Shown: positions 10,890 to 22,401 of the stretch, in pieces
Layout of the letters: every line of letters starts with the position of its first letter
Numbering within the stretch: position 1 is the first letter of the stretch
DNA from: Megaustenia siamemsis
Taxonomy: Eukaryota; Mollusca; Gastropoda; Stylommatophora; Ariophantidae
DNA: 64,000 nucleotides
NCBI GenBank assembly: GCA_032433765.1
Contig: JAVIAB010000051.1
Location: forward strand, 83,777,973 to 83,841,972
Reading direction: 5' to 3'
Position numbers and translations under genes: made by a program
The notes under the pieces: model-generated
What the model saw: the letters and a program-made list of their open reading frames with translations, nothing else
Databases searched by the model: none
Told to the model about the DNA's origin: nothing

Positions 10890-11605
10890 CGATCACGAAC
10901 AAAAATGCAAAATGAAAAACAGAGGCTATAAGAATAAGCAAATTAAGACCCCCATTAAACATTAAGATCAAAGATAAAGAAATAAAACAAGTTAGAGGAA
11001 TTCAAGTATTTGGGCACAATGTTCACAGAAGATGGAAAACTAGACAGAGAAATTGACATGAAAATACAAAAAGCAAATGCTGTCACATACCAGCTTTCAC
11101 CATTGCTAAGACATCCAAACATTTCTATGCCAGCTAAACAACAATTAATAAATAGCATTTTCATACCAACTTTGTGCTGTGAAAGTCAAACATGGACCCT
11201 TTCTAAATCCCATTTAAGAAAGATCAATACATGTGAGATGCGATGCTTGAGAAAAGTAACAAACAACACAAGAAGAGATAGAATACCAAATGAAACCATA
11301 AGAAAAATGGTAATAACTAAACCCTGCCAAGAATATATAGAACAACAACAACTTAAATGGTTTGGCCACCTGGTCAGAAGAATCCTTACCAATCACCATC
11401 AAGGGCGTTCTTCTCGAGAATGCATGGAAAAAGACCAAGAGGAAGACACAGAAGAAGATGGATAGATGCAGTGACAGAGACATGTAACAACAAAGGAAAA
11501 TCACTAATTCAGATAGTTCGAGCAGCTCAAGAACGACAAATTATATAAACCACGGCACCTTTTAGGTATAAGTGAAAAGAGAAAAGAAGAAGAAGAAGAA
11601 GATTC
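10890..11605 (+). pseudogene. LINE-3 (GAA-tailed) reverse-transcriptase C-terminal remnant
   Basis: The readable core is FKYLGTMFTEDGKLDREID, the ESQTWTLSK segment, EMRCLRKVTNNTRRDRIPN, LKWFGHLVRR and a GRPRR-like end broken by a frameshift near 11400. The tail is an AAGAAGAAG run at 11583-11602. A more complete but more decayed relative is at 28770-30160. Confidence 0.8.
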
Positions 11606-11789
11606 ATAATTCAGTCACAATCAGAATTAATAATGCACCAAGCTACCAGTCATTAAAGCCGATAATCCAATTATTTTCACAGCAAAAATAAATTTGATTT
11701 AAAAAACCATGATAACATTGTAGTTGGGGGTTTTGTCTACTTCTTGATGAGGCACAATCCATTCAACCTCAAACTAAGTATTTTAGGTT

Positions 11790-12050
11790 ATCTATCTATT
11801 GTCCTTTCGAGCCGAAGACGGCACATAGGGCAGAACCACAATTTCAAAAACAGAAACCTTGCGTGCCAAAATGGCACATCTTGCAGAGATCACTGCGCTA
11901 AAATCTATGGCGCTGTTTCCATAACACTACTTTTTACAATGACAGCTTGTCAAGCCATCGATCAACCTCCTTAGTCGCCTCTTACGACATGTCTGGAAGG
12001 TCACAGTGTCACTATTCTTTACCTCCCTCATAATGAGGCCCCGGTAACAC
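11790..12050 (-). mobile_element. SINE family A copy
   Basis: This is the reverse complement of the unit at 765-1003 with higher similarity to the family: TAGA-type tail at 11790, GAGCCGAAGACGGCACATAG, TTGCGTGCCAAAATGGCACA, GACAGCTTGTCAAGCCATCG and a head ending near ACTATTCTTTACC. It is nearly full length. Confidence 0.8.
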
Positions 12051-12171
12051 ACTATGTTAGGTTATATTAGACTATAATTGCCTTTAAAAAACTTAAATTG
12101 AAAAGTACTTTTAGCTGCAGAATATGTGCAAGTAATCGAAAGTCATAGTGTGTCAATAAATATGTGGAGTA

Positions 12172-12431
12172 TCTTCTTCTTCTACTACTTTTCAACTCCC
12201 TTTGGAGCATAGGTCTTCAACAAACACTTTCCAAGCTGCTCTGTTTCTTGCCATTCTTTTAAGATCATTCCAAGTCTTCCCCATTATCTTCATCTCTGCT
12301 TCTATCTGTCTTCTCCAAGAATATTTTGGTCTTCTACTTTGTCTTTTGCCTTGGGGATTCCAAAAAGGGCCTGTTGTGTAATACTCTCTGTTGGGTTCTG
12401 AAGTGTCTATGTAGAGTATAGAGTAATCCAA
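12172..12431 (-). pseudogene. LINE 3' remnant (FWNPQGKR type)
   Basis: The - strand frame reads FWNPQGKRQSRRPKYSWRR, then MARNRAAWKVFVEDLCSKGS and stop, the typical C-terminus of an endonuclease/reverse-transcriptase LINE (WRR, then LAQNR..W). It is followed by an AGAAGAAGA tail at 12172-12185. A related fragment is on the + strand at 18532-18690. Confidence 0.75.
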
Positions 12432-13129
12432 AATCTGACCTGAAGCATTTTATAATGCCAATTGAAATTTACCTTGGTATGATTTCATTGTCCAGTTCAA
12501 ATAAGTAGAGTCATTTTTTGCAAATATGCATACATTTTATTTTTGTGAAAAAATTATGTGCAGATTAATTTTGAGAAGAAAAATGTGGAGTTTCATGAAA
12601 ATGGTCTTTTCGCATATAATTTGAAAGTACAGATTTAAAAAAAAAAAATTTGTACTAAATACAAGTAACATATATCAATCATATGGAAGGTATGCAATCT
12701 GATATCTTTCTAAACATTCTTCTGAGAAAGTCATTGGCGCTATGTGTATTACAATCTCACTAAAATATTTGCTTTCTTCATTTCACTTCTGGTGTACTTA
12801 ATTTACTTAACCTTCCTCTACCTTTCAGCATCAAGAGAAAATAGAGGTACTGGACCTATGCCTGTACATCATAATATGTCTTATGCATGGTGCTCATCAT
12901 GTGCTGTTTCATTCATTAGCTATTTCCTAGATCTAAATTTTCTCTTTGTTTTTAAGTGTTAAAGCTTGGTGGATGACAAGAGTAGATTGTGCAAAGACTG
13001 TATTTCATGGATGTAGATGTCGTTAATGGGTTTTCATCAGCAGCATATTTGTGATACATTATTTTTAAAAGTAGAAGGGAAGTTAGAAAAATAATTATTA
13101 GTAAAACAGTTCTTTGATCAGTGTTTGCC
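12432..13129. other. Intergenic AT-rich stretch
   Basis: No gene, RNA or recognisable repeat is seen. Confidence 0.5.
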
Positions 13130-13460
13130 CACATGATTCCTTAATCACCATTTGCCAATTAATTCTTTAAATCACTGTTTGTTTGGCCAGTTAATTCCTT
13201 AAACCGCTGTTTGCTTGGTCAGTTAATTCCTTAAATCATTGTTTGTTTGACCAGTTAATTTTATAAATCACTGTTTGTTTGGTCAATTAATTCCTTTATC
13301 ACCATTTACCAATTAATTCCTTAAATCACTGTTTGCCCAATTCATTCCTTGTTCAGTGTCTGGCTCATTATTTCCTTTTTAGGAGTTTGCTAATTAATTA
13401 CTTAATCACCATTTGCCAATTAATTCCTTGATCGTTGTTTGGCCAATTAATTCCTTGATC
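13130..13460. repeat. Degenerate tandem repeat, about 40-bp unit
   Basis: Variants of CAGTTAATTCCTTAAATCAC followed by TGTTTG recur about eight times with irregular spacing (for example 13185, 13225, 13265, 13310). It looks like an old, decaying minisatellite. Confidence 0.75.
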
Positions 13461-13584
13461 ACAACTTAGTCTGTTATCTAGCCATTTAGGTTATGTCTGC
13501 ATAAGCAGCTTGCCAACAAAGTTACTTTTTGTGTGGTAACAGTCTGACTACATGAATTTTTATTTTTACAATGGCAAGGTGTTA

Positions 13585-13755
13585 TAATCAGCCTTTAATG
13601 GGTACCAGATTTTTTTCTGGGAAAGTAAAGCGGCATGGGCGTAATACCGACTACATTACCCCAAAAATCATGTGCCGATGGTCTGTAAAATATATGGTCA
13701 CTAACACCATATTTCCTATACGCCACTTGGTGTGACGGGGGTACTTTACTTTTAT
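13585..13755 (+). mobile_element. SINE family B, headless copy
   Basis: It begins at CAGCCTTAATGGGTACCAG, lacks the tRNA-like head, and runs through TAATACCGACTACATTACCC to CGCCACTTGGTGTGACGGGG and a TACTTTACTT end. Confidence 0.8.
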
Positions 13756-13764
13756 TTTTAAGGT

Positions 13765-13975
13765 GTTATAATAAAGATTTTTTTTCAGATTGACATGGCT
13801 TTAAAATTCACCGCAGTCTTTAAAAATGGGTACTAGGTATTTTTTTGGATAGCAAAGGCAGCCTCTGCATGACACTGCTTCACCCAAAAATGTGTTATTG
13901 TTCAAGACAAATCATGGTCACTAACACTGTATTCTCTGTATGCTTAGCTCAGGCATTGATGGAGTTTTTACCGTT
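13765..13975 (+). mobile_element. SINE family B, divergent subfamily, second copy
   Basis: It matches the variant at 4582-4865 (CAGATTGACATGGCTTTAAA, AAAAATGGGTACTAG, ACCCAAAAATGTGTTATTG, ATGGTCACTAACACTGTATT) and lies directly behind an ordinary family B copy. The same ordinary-plus-variant order occurs at 4270-4865. Confidence 0.65.
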
Positions 13976-14139
13976 TCAAATGATATATTAATGTTGACTG
14001 AGAAAGTATTAATTCATTACTTAATACTCATAAATGTCTGAAAAATCAACTTTCAAGCAATTACTTGTACAGAGAGAATATAGTTTCATTGCATGAAGGA
14101 AAGGGTAAAAAGAGTTAGTGGCAAAGACACTTTGTCCTA

Positions 14140-14825
14140 TCTTCATCATCATGTGCCATACCGGTTGGCATAGGCAATCATGTCCTGCCACAAATTTCTA
14201 TCTACCGTGCATTGTAAAAATTCTGTTGACTGTTTTTCATGCCATGACACCAAGCTGTCCAGTATTTTCTCTCTTTGTCGTCAGCAATCTCTCTTTCTCT
14301 GTATTTTGCCAGTTGTAACCAAGTATTCAATCTTTCCTCTTCTTATGATGAGCTCGAAAAATGTTGATCATTTCTCTATGATGATTTTTAGGAGTTCCCT
14401 CTTCGTGTTGGTCTCTTTGAGAATTTCCTCGTTGGTCTTTTTAGCTGTCCAGGGAACTTTCAACATTCTTCTGAGAAATCTCTGTGACCTCTAATCATCT
14501 TGTCATTTGTTTGTTTACGGTCTATGATTCACTTTGATATGGTTCACTTCCATAGGGCAGAATTGGCTCTATATAGCACCAATGAACTCTCTTTCTCACT
14601 TTTATTGACATAGACTTGTTGCATAAGACGTTTTTCATTTTCTGAAATGCTATTTTGGCTTTATTCTGCTTTTTATTTCTGTGGTGCATCTTCCATCTGA
14701 TGTTATTATTGTGCCCCAGTATTTGATGTGTTGTCCTGTTTATTTTTATGCTGCATGATGGTGATGATTGTTTCTTTGATATGACCATTACTTCTGTTTT
14801 CTTACTATTCAGACTCTCCTATATT
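14140..14825 (-). pseudogene. LINE-4 (GAT-tailed) remnant
   Basis: On the - strand broken frames give VMVISKKQSSPSCSIKI, AKIAFQKMKNVLCNKSM and YIEPILPYGSE, then degenerate GHV-region sequence. The 3' tail ATGGCACATGATGATGAAGA lies at 14140-14165. It is related to the copies at 25640-26455 and 31396-31900, but of the subfamily seen at 19525-19850. Confidence 0.75.
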
Positions 14826-15779
14826 GCCGTGGAAATCAACGATTTTATACATTTTAGTAATCAGAAAAGGATCATAAAATTTTGTCATATATGACAATAT
14901 ATGTCAAATGTGTTTTTAAGTTGTTTTTCTTGTCATGCCATTTCAGTTTTCTATATCTTCATTTGCCCTTGTTATTTTACTTTGTTACTATTGTTACCAG
15001 ATCTATTTACTGAAGAATGTTGTCAGGACCTCATCGATTTTATTTGTTCTTTATAAGCTGTGATCTTGTAAGGCTGTCATCTGCTAATTTGTTTTATTTT
15101 GACTTTCATATTTAACATCATACAACACAACATTAAGCTACAAAAAAAAAAAAAACTTTGTTTCTATCTTATTTGCCCGTGTTAATAGAACATGAAAGCA
15201 TGGTTCTCTCTTGCCTGTCCATATTATTAGAACTGGAAAACATATTTCACTTTTGCCTGTCCATGTTATTACAGGAAACCTTATTTCTATTACTAGAACT
15301 CATTATTCTGTTTATTTGTTTATTGTCTAAAGTTCTCTTTCATGCAAAATTATGTTTTAATTTTATTATGATTATACATGTATTAGCATGTATTGTTACA
15401 TTTTAATTTTCTTCTTTGTACTAAGGTTTAACAATTACCAAAATTAAGAAGTCTAAAGTGTGTACATCATATACATCATTGTTATTAAGTCTTGATCAAG
15501 TTTTTAGTACTTAAAGCATTTTATTGCAAATAATTCATTACAGAAAGTGTATGTCTTTTATATATTACTGATGACTCTTGGGAATCAGATCTCTATGAGA
15601 TTGAACGAGTTGGTTGTCATTTAGATGGACAAAGATGGATTTCAAATTGTAGCAAGAATATTTTCTATCGGAGTACAGTGATGCAAAAATGCAATCTGTA
15701 TACTATGCAGTGACAGCGCTGTAAATTGTATTTATATGTAATGATATTTTGTTAGCACTCCCTTTTCTTATAGACAGAG
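14826..15779. other. Intergenic AT-rich stretch
   Basis: No supported gene. There are weak local repeats of a TTGCCTGTCCATGTTATTA-like phrase around 15160-15280. Confidence 0.45.
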
Positions 15780-16170
15780 AGGAATCTCACACTAAATGAG
15801 ATTCAAACTTATGAAAACCTATTGATTCACCTAAGAGAAAGAATAAAAGATATATTCAAATCAATGATCACTGGATGTCTCTGGAAGCAAAGAGGCCATG
15901 AGCACATTTATTATGTCATGATATTCAATGTTCAATCATCATTTGTTGGCCATGTAATGAGAAGAGAACAACTGGAATATATTGCAACCACTGGAAAAAT
16001 TGAGGGACGAAGAGATAGAGGGAAGCAAAGAGAAAAAATAACAGACAGCTTAAGAGAATGGCTTGGCAGAAGGTCAACAACAGAAATGATAAATAGCTGC
16101 CGAGATCGAAAGTTGTGGAGAGATATGATCACCTACGCCAGCAGGCCCGGTATTTGATGATGATGATTCA
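15780..16170 (+). pseudogene. LINE-4 3' remnant
   Basis: The C-terminal coding end is readable as FVGHVMRREQLEYIATTGKI, then GRRDRGKQREKI, SLREWLGRRSTTEMI and CRDRKLWRDMITYASRPG, followed by the stop and a GATGATGATGATT tail. The region upstream of the GHVMRR motif is scrambled. Confidence 0.8.
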
Positions 16171-16254
16171 ATGTTGGGAATATGCTATAGAGTTTTGTAC
16201 TTAAGACAACCTGCTAGACAATAAAAGAGATTTTAGAACTCAAGGACATCATAT

Positions 16255-16275
16255 AGTCTCTCTCTCTCTCTTTCC

Positions 16276-16309
<34 letters not shown>
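16255..16309. repeat. (CT)n(CA)n microsatellite
   Basis: A CT run followed directly by a CA run of about 12 units. Confidence 0.95.
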
Positions 16310-17007
16310 AGTATATAAAAGTCATCATATGTTATCTGTATGATAATTTATCATATATTGATATGATTGCATATCACATTATTTGTATATTTTGCCTACC
16401 TGTGTAATTATGACAACTTGATATGGAACATATTTTTGAGAAAATAAAACGTTTATTATCTAGCTTTTATTATTTTAAAATTGTATCGTTCATCTTCCAG
16501 CAGGCCACCTGCATGTATTTAACAGGTTGGATTATGATTAGATACATTTGTAAAATTGTAATTAATCAATCTTCAATCAATAAAGAACATAAAAATCCTA
16601 TTTAAAAGAAGAAGAAAAAGATCTTTACAGCATATACACCATGTCTGGGGTGTGCTAGGAGGACTCGAGATTAAAGACCATATGTCCAGTGCAGTCACCT
16701 CAAGGTGTGCAAGCCAGAGTTTTTATTTCACATCCCCCACACCCCTGAAAAAAACAACTTTAGGTCTTACCTTTATTCAAACCCACATTCTTCTGATCTG
16801 GAGTTTAACAAATTATCTTTCAGTCAATAACTCTCCTATAATAAAATCTGATATTGTAGCAAAGCATACATTAATATTTTCTCAATTAATAAAGAACATA
16901 AGATCCAACTGGTTGTTGCAAAGCACATGTTCTTATATTCTCAATTTTAAAAATGACACATTTGTAACTACGCATGTCTTATATTCAGAATTGCATACCC
17001 TTATATA
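16310..17007. other. Intergenic AT-rich stretch
   Basis: No supported feature. The phrase TCAATTAATAAAGAACATAA recurs in variant form at 16570 and 16880. Confidence 0.4.
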
Positions 17008-17450
17008 AAATTTGACAATAGAAACAAGAAAAAGTCATGTAGAACCAGTTTTAGCATATGGATGTGAATTATGGACAATAGGACAAAAGACAAGAAAATC
17101 ATTGGAGGCTGTAGAAATGTGGTTTTCCAGAAGAATAATGTTGAGAATACCATGGACGTAGAAGAAGAGTAATGAAAATGTTCTGAAAGAGGCTAAAGCA
17201 AAAAGAGAGCTAATATCCAATATTAGGAAGAAACAATCATCATTTTTTGACCATGTAAAATGAGAAGGAAATAACTGGAAAAATTGAGGGACTAAGAGAT
17301 AGAGGGAAGCAAAGAGAAATGATACCAGACAGCTTAAGAGAATAGTTTGGCAGAAGGTTAACAACAGAAATGATAAATAACTGTCGAGATCGAAAGTTGT
17401 GAAGATACATGATCACCTATGCCAGCAGGCATGGAACTTGATGTTGATGA
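17008..17450 (+). pseudogene. LINE-4 3' remnant
   Basis: It is collinear with 25996-26455 (GAAACAAGAAAAAGTCATGT, GCAAAAAGAGAGCTAATATC, AACTGTCGAGATCGAAAGTT) with several frameshifts, and ends in GATGTTGATGATA. It is truncated at its 5' side. Confidence 0.8.
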
Positions 17451-17950
17451 TATAAAATTTACATGCATCATAACTCAAGCACAAAACATTTTTATAACAG
17501 TAACTATTTTTATATGTAATAAACTAATGAGCACTAAATATTGCTCTTGTAATGTATCATGGATAATGAGGCAAACTATTTTGAAATATAGAAGGCTTCA
17601 ATGTTTTGCCATTGTATACCAAGAAATTTAAGGGATATATTCCGTATAAAAATTATTATAAGAAGGTTGGTGGAATATTAGACACAGCAGGAGACATCAA
17701 TATAGGAGGAAAAATGTATCTGTAGCAGACTGTATCTCCTGTCATCTTTGAAAGGCATGTGAGATAGGAAAGAAGAAGAAAAATAACATTGTATACAATC
17801 AGCTATCTGATTCACAAATGGTTGTGATTGCAAAAGTCATTTTTAGGGAGTCTTAAGAGTCTTTTTTCTTAGTAAAGAGATTTACTAATCTCTTAAAATA
17901 TAATGAATCTGTCTGACACATAATTTTAGAAATCTTAACTAATCTTTTGG
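17451..17950. other. Intergenic stretch
   Basis: Nothing recognisable is seen. Confidence 0.45.
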
Positions 17951-18530
17951 ACTTTAGACTGGATTAGCTTCACAGCAAGTAAGATATCCAGTATCTGCTA
18001 CATCCCTGTTCTGGCAACCAACAAAGTGCTCATCTTGATCGTTGATACTGCTCCATTGAACATGTTGCATTTTGAACAAAGGTGCACAGTTCATGATGAA
18101 CAAACCCTGGGTTGCTGTAATGGTCATTGCCAGTGGCACAGCCTCAATGCGTCGACACCAAATCCAAGTAAGAATTGTGGTTGGTGTGCATGCCATAAGA
18201 ACAAAAATGAAGTTAAGCCTCCACTTCAGCGGTACGCATGATCCAACCACTGACCAGCCAGTTACAAATTTGCAGTTGAGTATAGATTCCCTACCAAGAT
18301 GGGACACCACTCACTCCGCTTCAATAAATAGTCGTCGCCTGCATCACGAAGGCCCACGTGCTTGCACTGAATCCATGTTGATTCAGTGCTCCAGTGAATG
18401 CAGCCAGAACACTGATATTCCTACAAATGAAAATCCAGACAGAAAGAATCACTTTGAAAACCCTTCAGCAAAAATGCCACCAGTCCTGAACCTGATTTTC
18501 ATTACGTGGCCATCTTGGCCCTTTTGGAAC
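17951..18530 (-). other. Unassigned moderately GC sequence with open - strand frame
   Basis: Base composition is higher in GC than in the flanks. The - strand has a 118-codon frame (17954-18310) without an ATG start, which includes a hydrophobic stretch LNFIFVLMACTPTTILTWIW. Another frame just upstream reads LAAFTGALNQHGFSAST. The two could be pieces of one broken membrane-protein gene or chance. I do not recognise a family. Confidence 0.25.
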
Positions 18531-18531
18531 T

Positions 18532-18690
18532 AATCTTTTGGAACCCACAGGGAAAGAGAAAGCCAGTAATACATGGAGACCCTCCAGTACATTTGCTAAG
18601 ACTAGACAGAAGCAGAAAAAAGGTCCAGGATTATGGATGTTGGAAAAATCATGTCTGTAGCCTATGCTCCAAAAAAGGGTCTTTTTCTTC
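18532..18690 (+). pseudogene. LINE 3' fragment (FWNPQGKR type)
   Basis: The frame gives FWNPQGKRKPVIHGDPPVHL, then SRKKVQDYGCW and SLCSKKGSFSS. It corresponds to the - strand fragment at 12172-12431 with many substitutions. Confidence 0.65.
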
Positions 18691-19035
18691 TGCGATCATG
18701 TCTCATTCAGACTAGGACTCCTGACTCTTATGAAGGCAGCTGTCTGTTTCAGTGATTCGGTTGCCCCATAGAGTTTCTCTTTCAAGGAGATGGGTGTGGG
18801 CCACATTGTCCTCCTCAGGTCTGTGTACTGGGGGCAATCCTGTAGAACGTGTTTTATTGTCAAGTTATCCAAGGTACAGTGGCTTTGGCTTGTAGTTCCT
18901 ATTTTGAGTTTGGTGAACATGGGGTTTCTCTTTTTGTTGTGGCCAGTGCTTAGGCGAAGTATGATGACTTGATCCCAGAGATATTTAATTGATTGACTAC
19001 TAATCTTTCTACCAGAATGAAGAACCACATTACTT
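18691..19035 (-). pseudogene. LINE-5 C-terminal fragment
   Basis: On the - strand, LRLSTGHNKKRNPMFTKLKI, then a degenerate Cys/His segment followed by TIKHVLQDCPQYTDLRRTMW, is the C-terminal RNase H/zinc-knuckle-like end of a Jockey/CR1-type LINE (pattern: THVLLDCPxxxxLR). About 110 codons are open. A second copy lies at 21765-22060 and a 50-bp trace at 45417-45470. Confidence 0.75.
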
Positions 19036-19524
19036 GGTCTGGGGAAGATGGTGTCAGTAATTCATATTTTCTTTTACCATTGGAATATTTTTAGCATATG
19101 TGATCAACATTACGCCAGATCATTTTTCTTTTGTTGAAAAAAATCTCTGATTTCATTTATGACTGGGTGAACCTAGTAGCTGATCAATCAAGAGAATGAA
19201 CTCACCTCTTGCCCTTTTTTAGAACATTTCACTAACCACTGCTCTACTCATACATCAGTAATGATTGATTACCTAAAATATAATTGATTTCTAAATAACA
19301 TTAAGTTAATTGATACTGTTTACTAATCTTCTGACCAAAAGTAGATCAGTTGTGCATTTCTTACAGTATTAATTTATTCTCACATAAACCAGTTAATTGA
19401 TTTTGTTGAAGTAATGGCTCCTGAAGACATCAAGATGAAGAGTATTGGACAAAAGGAGCTACATTGATAGTGGCTTCATGTCTTAATAACATGATCAACT
19501 TTTTTCCACTTTCATTGAGTTACA

Positions 19525-19850
19525 ATTTTAGTGGATTGTGCTCAGTAGATTTAGAAACGAAGAAATTTTCAAAGAGGTCAACACAAAAAGGGAGCTCCTA
19601 AAAAACATCAGAAAGAAACAATCAACATTTTTCGAGCACATTTTGAGAAGAGGAAAGTTGGAATACTTGGTTACAAATGGCAAAATAAAAGGAAATAGAG
19701 ATCGATGATGATAAAGAGAGCGACTACTAGATAACTTAGTGTCATTGCATGGAAAACAGTCAACAAAAGAATTGATATGATGCACAGTGGATAGAAGATA
19801 GTGGAAGGACATGGTTGCCTATGCCAACCAGTATGGCACATGATGATGAT
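19525..19850 (+). pseudogene. LINE-4 subfamily 3' remnant
   Basis: Readable parts are EVNTKRELLKNIRKKQSTFF, then HILRRGKLEYLVTNGKIKGN, broken at 19707, then WKDMVAYANQYGT followed by the ATGATGATGATAATG tail. The ending (CCAACCAGTATGGCACATGA) matches the - strand copy at 14140-14825. Confidence 0.75.
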
Positions 19851-21270
19851 AATGAGGTTTAGAAATTGTTTTAATTCATTTATTTCAAATTATGAGGAAC
19901 ACAAAAGAGATTTGCATATTCCCTAAATTGAGCATCATCAGCATTAGAGTTGACAAATGAATATGACCTTGCACCAAGGATTCATATTTAATTATAATTA
20001 TATCTTAGAGGAAATTTAAAAAATACATTAAAACATCACATGATAGTCCAAATTGAAGAAAATTCTATTGTATTTTGTATAAAAGTATGGTTACAGTTCA
20101 ATATTGCAGCCAGCCAGCTGAAGTTGTCATTATTAGCCCCCTTTTGGTGGAGCCTGGTATTGCCTTAACATTAGAAGTCATTACCCAGTGTTATTGCCCA
20201 CTGATGTATACCTAATAACAGTCTTTTGCTACCATTTGCACACCATTGAACCAGATATAAATTGGGCTTATTGGCAATGTGTCATTGCTCATTATCAAGT
20301 GAAAGTAGGTCACAGGCAGTAGTAATACAATGCTTAGCACAGCAGCTGTAACTCATAGTTTAGAAAGGAAAATATATTTCTATATTGCATGTTATTTTTA
20401 CAACATGAAAGCATATCTTTATCTTCCCTGTAAAATGTTAGCTCAAAACTTTCCCTTTTTTTTTACTTTTACACAACTTTTCATTGCTTACCTAACAAAT
20501 AAATTCAATGATTTTTATTCTTCCTCTATTTTCTTTCATTTGCCTTTCAGCTTTAAGAGAAAGATATATTTTTGTGATCTTTACCTCTTCTATTGGCCAC
20601 TCCAACTGTTATATATTTCCTTTGTCTCTAATATGTCATCGTCTTTTTTTCTTTTGTGGTCAATACTTTAATCTAGCATTTGCTGTCGGTTCATTTTGTC
20701 ACATTTAGTTCTTGTTTCATCATGTGGCCAAACTATTTTTTCTCTTGTCTCTGTTGTGTATTCAATAGCAGGCATTACTCCTAGCTTTGTTTTTTCTTAA
20801 TCCTTTATTTATTATCTATCTTCCAGGCTGTTTCCTACCATGTGTCTAAGACATTTCATTTTGGTAGTGCTTATTTTTTATTGCAGTTGTTTGTTTTAAT
20901 ATCAGAAATAGTATTTTGGTAATAGTTCTATAAGCTTCACAGAGTTTCTAGGTGAAGATGTGAGTTTACTACATTCTCCACACTTCTTACAACATTGTTC
21001 ACATTCTTAAAATTTATATTTTATTGAAGTTTTTTCAATTCATGACATGACACCATACACGAAAATGAATTTTTGAGCAAAATTAACGTTGGTGTTAGTA
21101 ATATTTTACTAGAACAACGCTTATGGGAGCAATCAAAGGCACACTAATCTGACACTCTCTGATATGAAATGTTCAAATCTTAAACACAATTATATTTTAA
21201 AATCTAAGCTACAACATTTGCTAGTTAAATTGAATGAATCATAGAAAAGTCATTTATAAGTAATGTTTCT
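19851..21270. other. Intergenic AT-rich stretch
   Basis: No exon, RNA gene or repeat family could be supported. Confidence 0.45.
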
Positions 21271-21348
21271 GAAATGAACAAGTGAGCAAGATAACTGAAA
21301 TGAACAAGTGAGCAAGATAACTGAAATGAACAAGTGAGCAAGATAACT
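21271..21348. repeat. 26-bp tandem repeat, 3 copies
   Basis: The unit is GAAATGAACAAGTGAGCAAG plus ATAACT, with three perfect copies followed by a partial one. Confidence 0.95.
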
Positions 21349-21764
21349 GAAATGACAAACATCTGTGCATGGTGGTCCAATATTGGGATGAAGATAGTGC
21401 TGTAAATGCAAAACACGATAATTCATTAGAATTTCACTGAAATGTTGAAATGGTTGGACTCCAGTAATGTTGTAGCATTGTATTACTGTTTTATATACAA
21501 CTTCTATGTTACAGTTCGATCAAAGCAACAAAGACATGTTTAACTCTATCCATACATTTCGCTGCACTGTGCACCATACCGATTTTGGCTGCATATGTTT
21601 CACCACATACTGCACCACTCTCAATTTGATCAGTGTGAACCATCATCAAACCATTTTCTTTCTACAAGTCTTGTATCATCTTAGTATTGGTGAAATCTAA
21701 TACCTTGTTCAATTATCTAAAAATTCATATATAATATGTTATATGTTAGATAAATATAAATTTC

Positions 21765-22060
21765 TTCTTCTGCGATCATGGCCCTTTCAGACTAGGACTC
21801 CGGACTCTCTTATGAAGGCAGTTGTCTGTTTAAATGGTTCAGTTGCCCCATATAGTTTCTCTTCCAGGGAGGTGGGTGTGGGCACATTGACCTTCTCAGG
21901 TCTGTATACTAGGGGCAATCCTGTAGAACGTGTTTTGTTGTCATGTTATCCAGGGTACAGTGGATTTGGCTGGTAGTTCCTATTTTGAGTTTGGTGAACG
22001 TGTGGTTTCTCATTCTGTTGTGGCCAGTGCATAGGCGAAGTATGATGACTTGATCCCTCC
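21765..22060 (-). pseudogene. LINE-5 C-terminal fragment, second copy
   Basis: It is about 85-90 percent identical by eye to 18691-19035, with the same end point (TTCTTCTGCGATCATG) and the same KHVLQDCP motif, but with stops in the frame. Confidence 0.75.
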
Positions 22061-22387
22061 TTTATAGTTGGAGGTATCCGTCCCCCTCGTTATACTTTGA
22101 TAAAAAGTTTCCGTATCGAAAGAGTTAAAGAGTATTAGTTTCTCAAATAAATAAATCTTAAAATCAATTGTTAAATTTAAAGAAATGCAAAAACAAAGTA
22201 ACACTGTTCACATAATTATTATAAGAACTCAAATAAATTTTCATTAATTAAAAAAAAAAAAAATTAAATTTCGCTCTTGGGACTTTTCAGAATAATAGAC
22301 GCCTCTATAAACGAGAGTTAGCATATAGATAGTTTCAGCGCACCTATGGCTTTATGTGCCAAAGGACATAAAGAAATTAATTGACTG

Positions 22388-22401
22388 TAGTGTTGTATGT
22401 A
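22388..22401. repeat. Target-site duplication, left (LINE-1 at 22402-24784)
   Basis: TAGTGTTGTATGTA is repeated perfectly at 24785-24798 and marks the 5' truncation point of the element. Confidence 0.9.
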
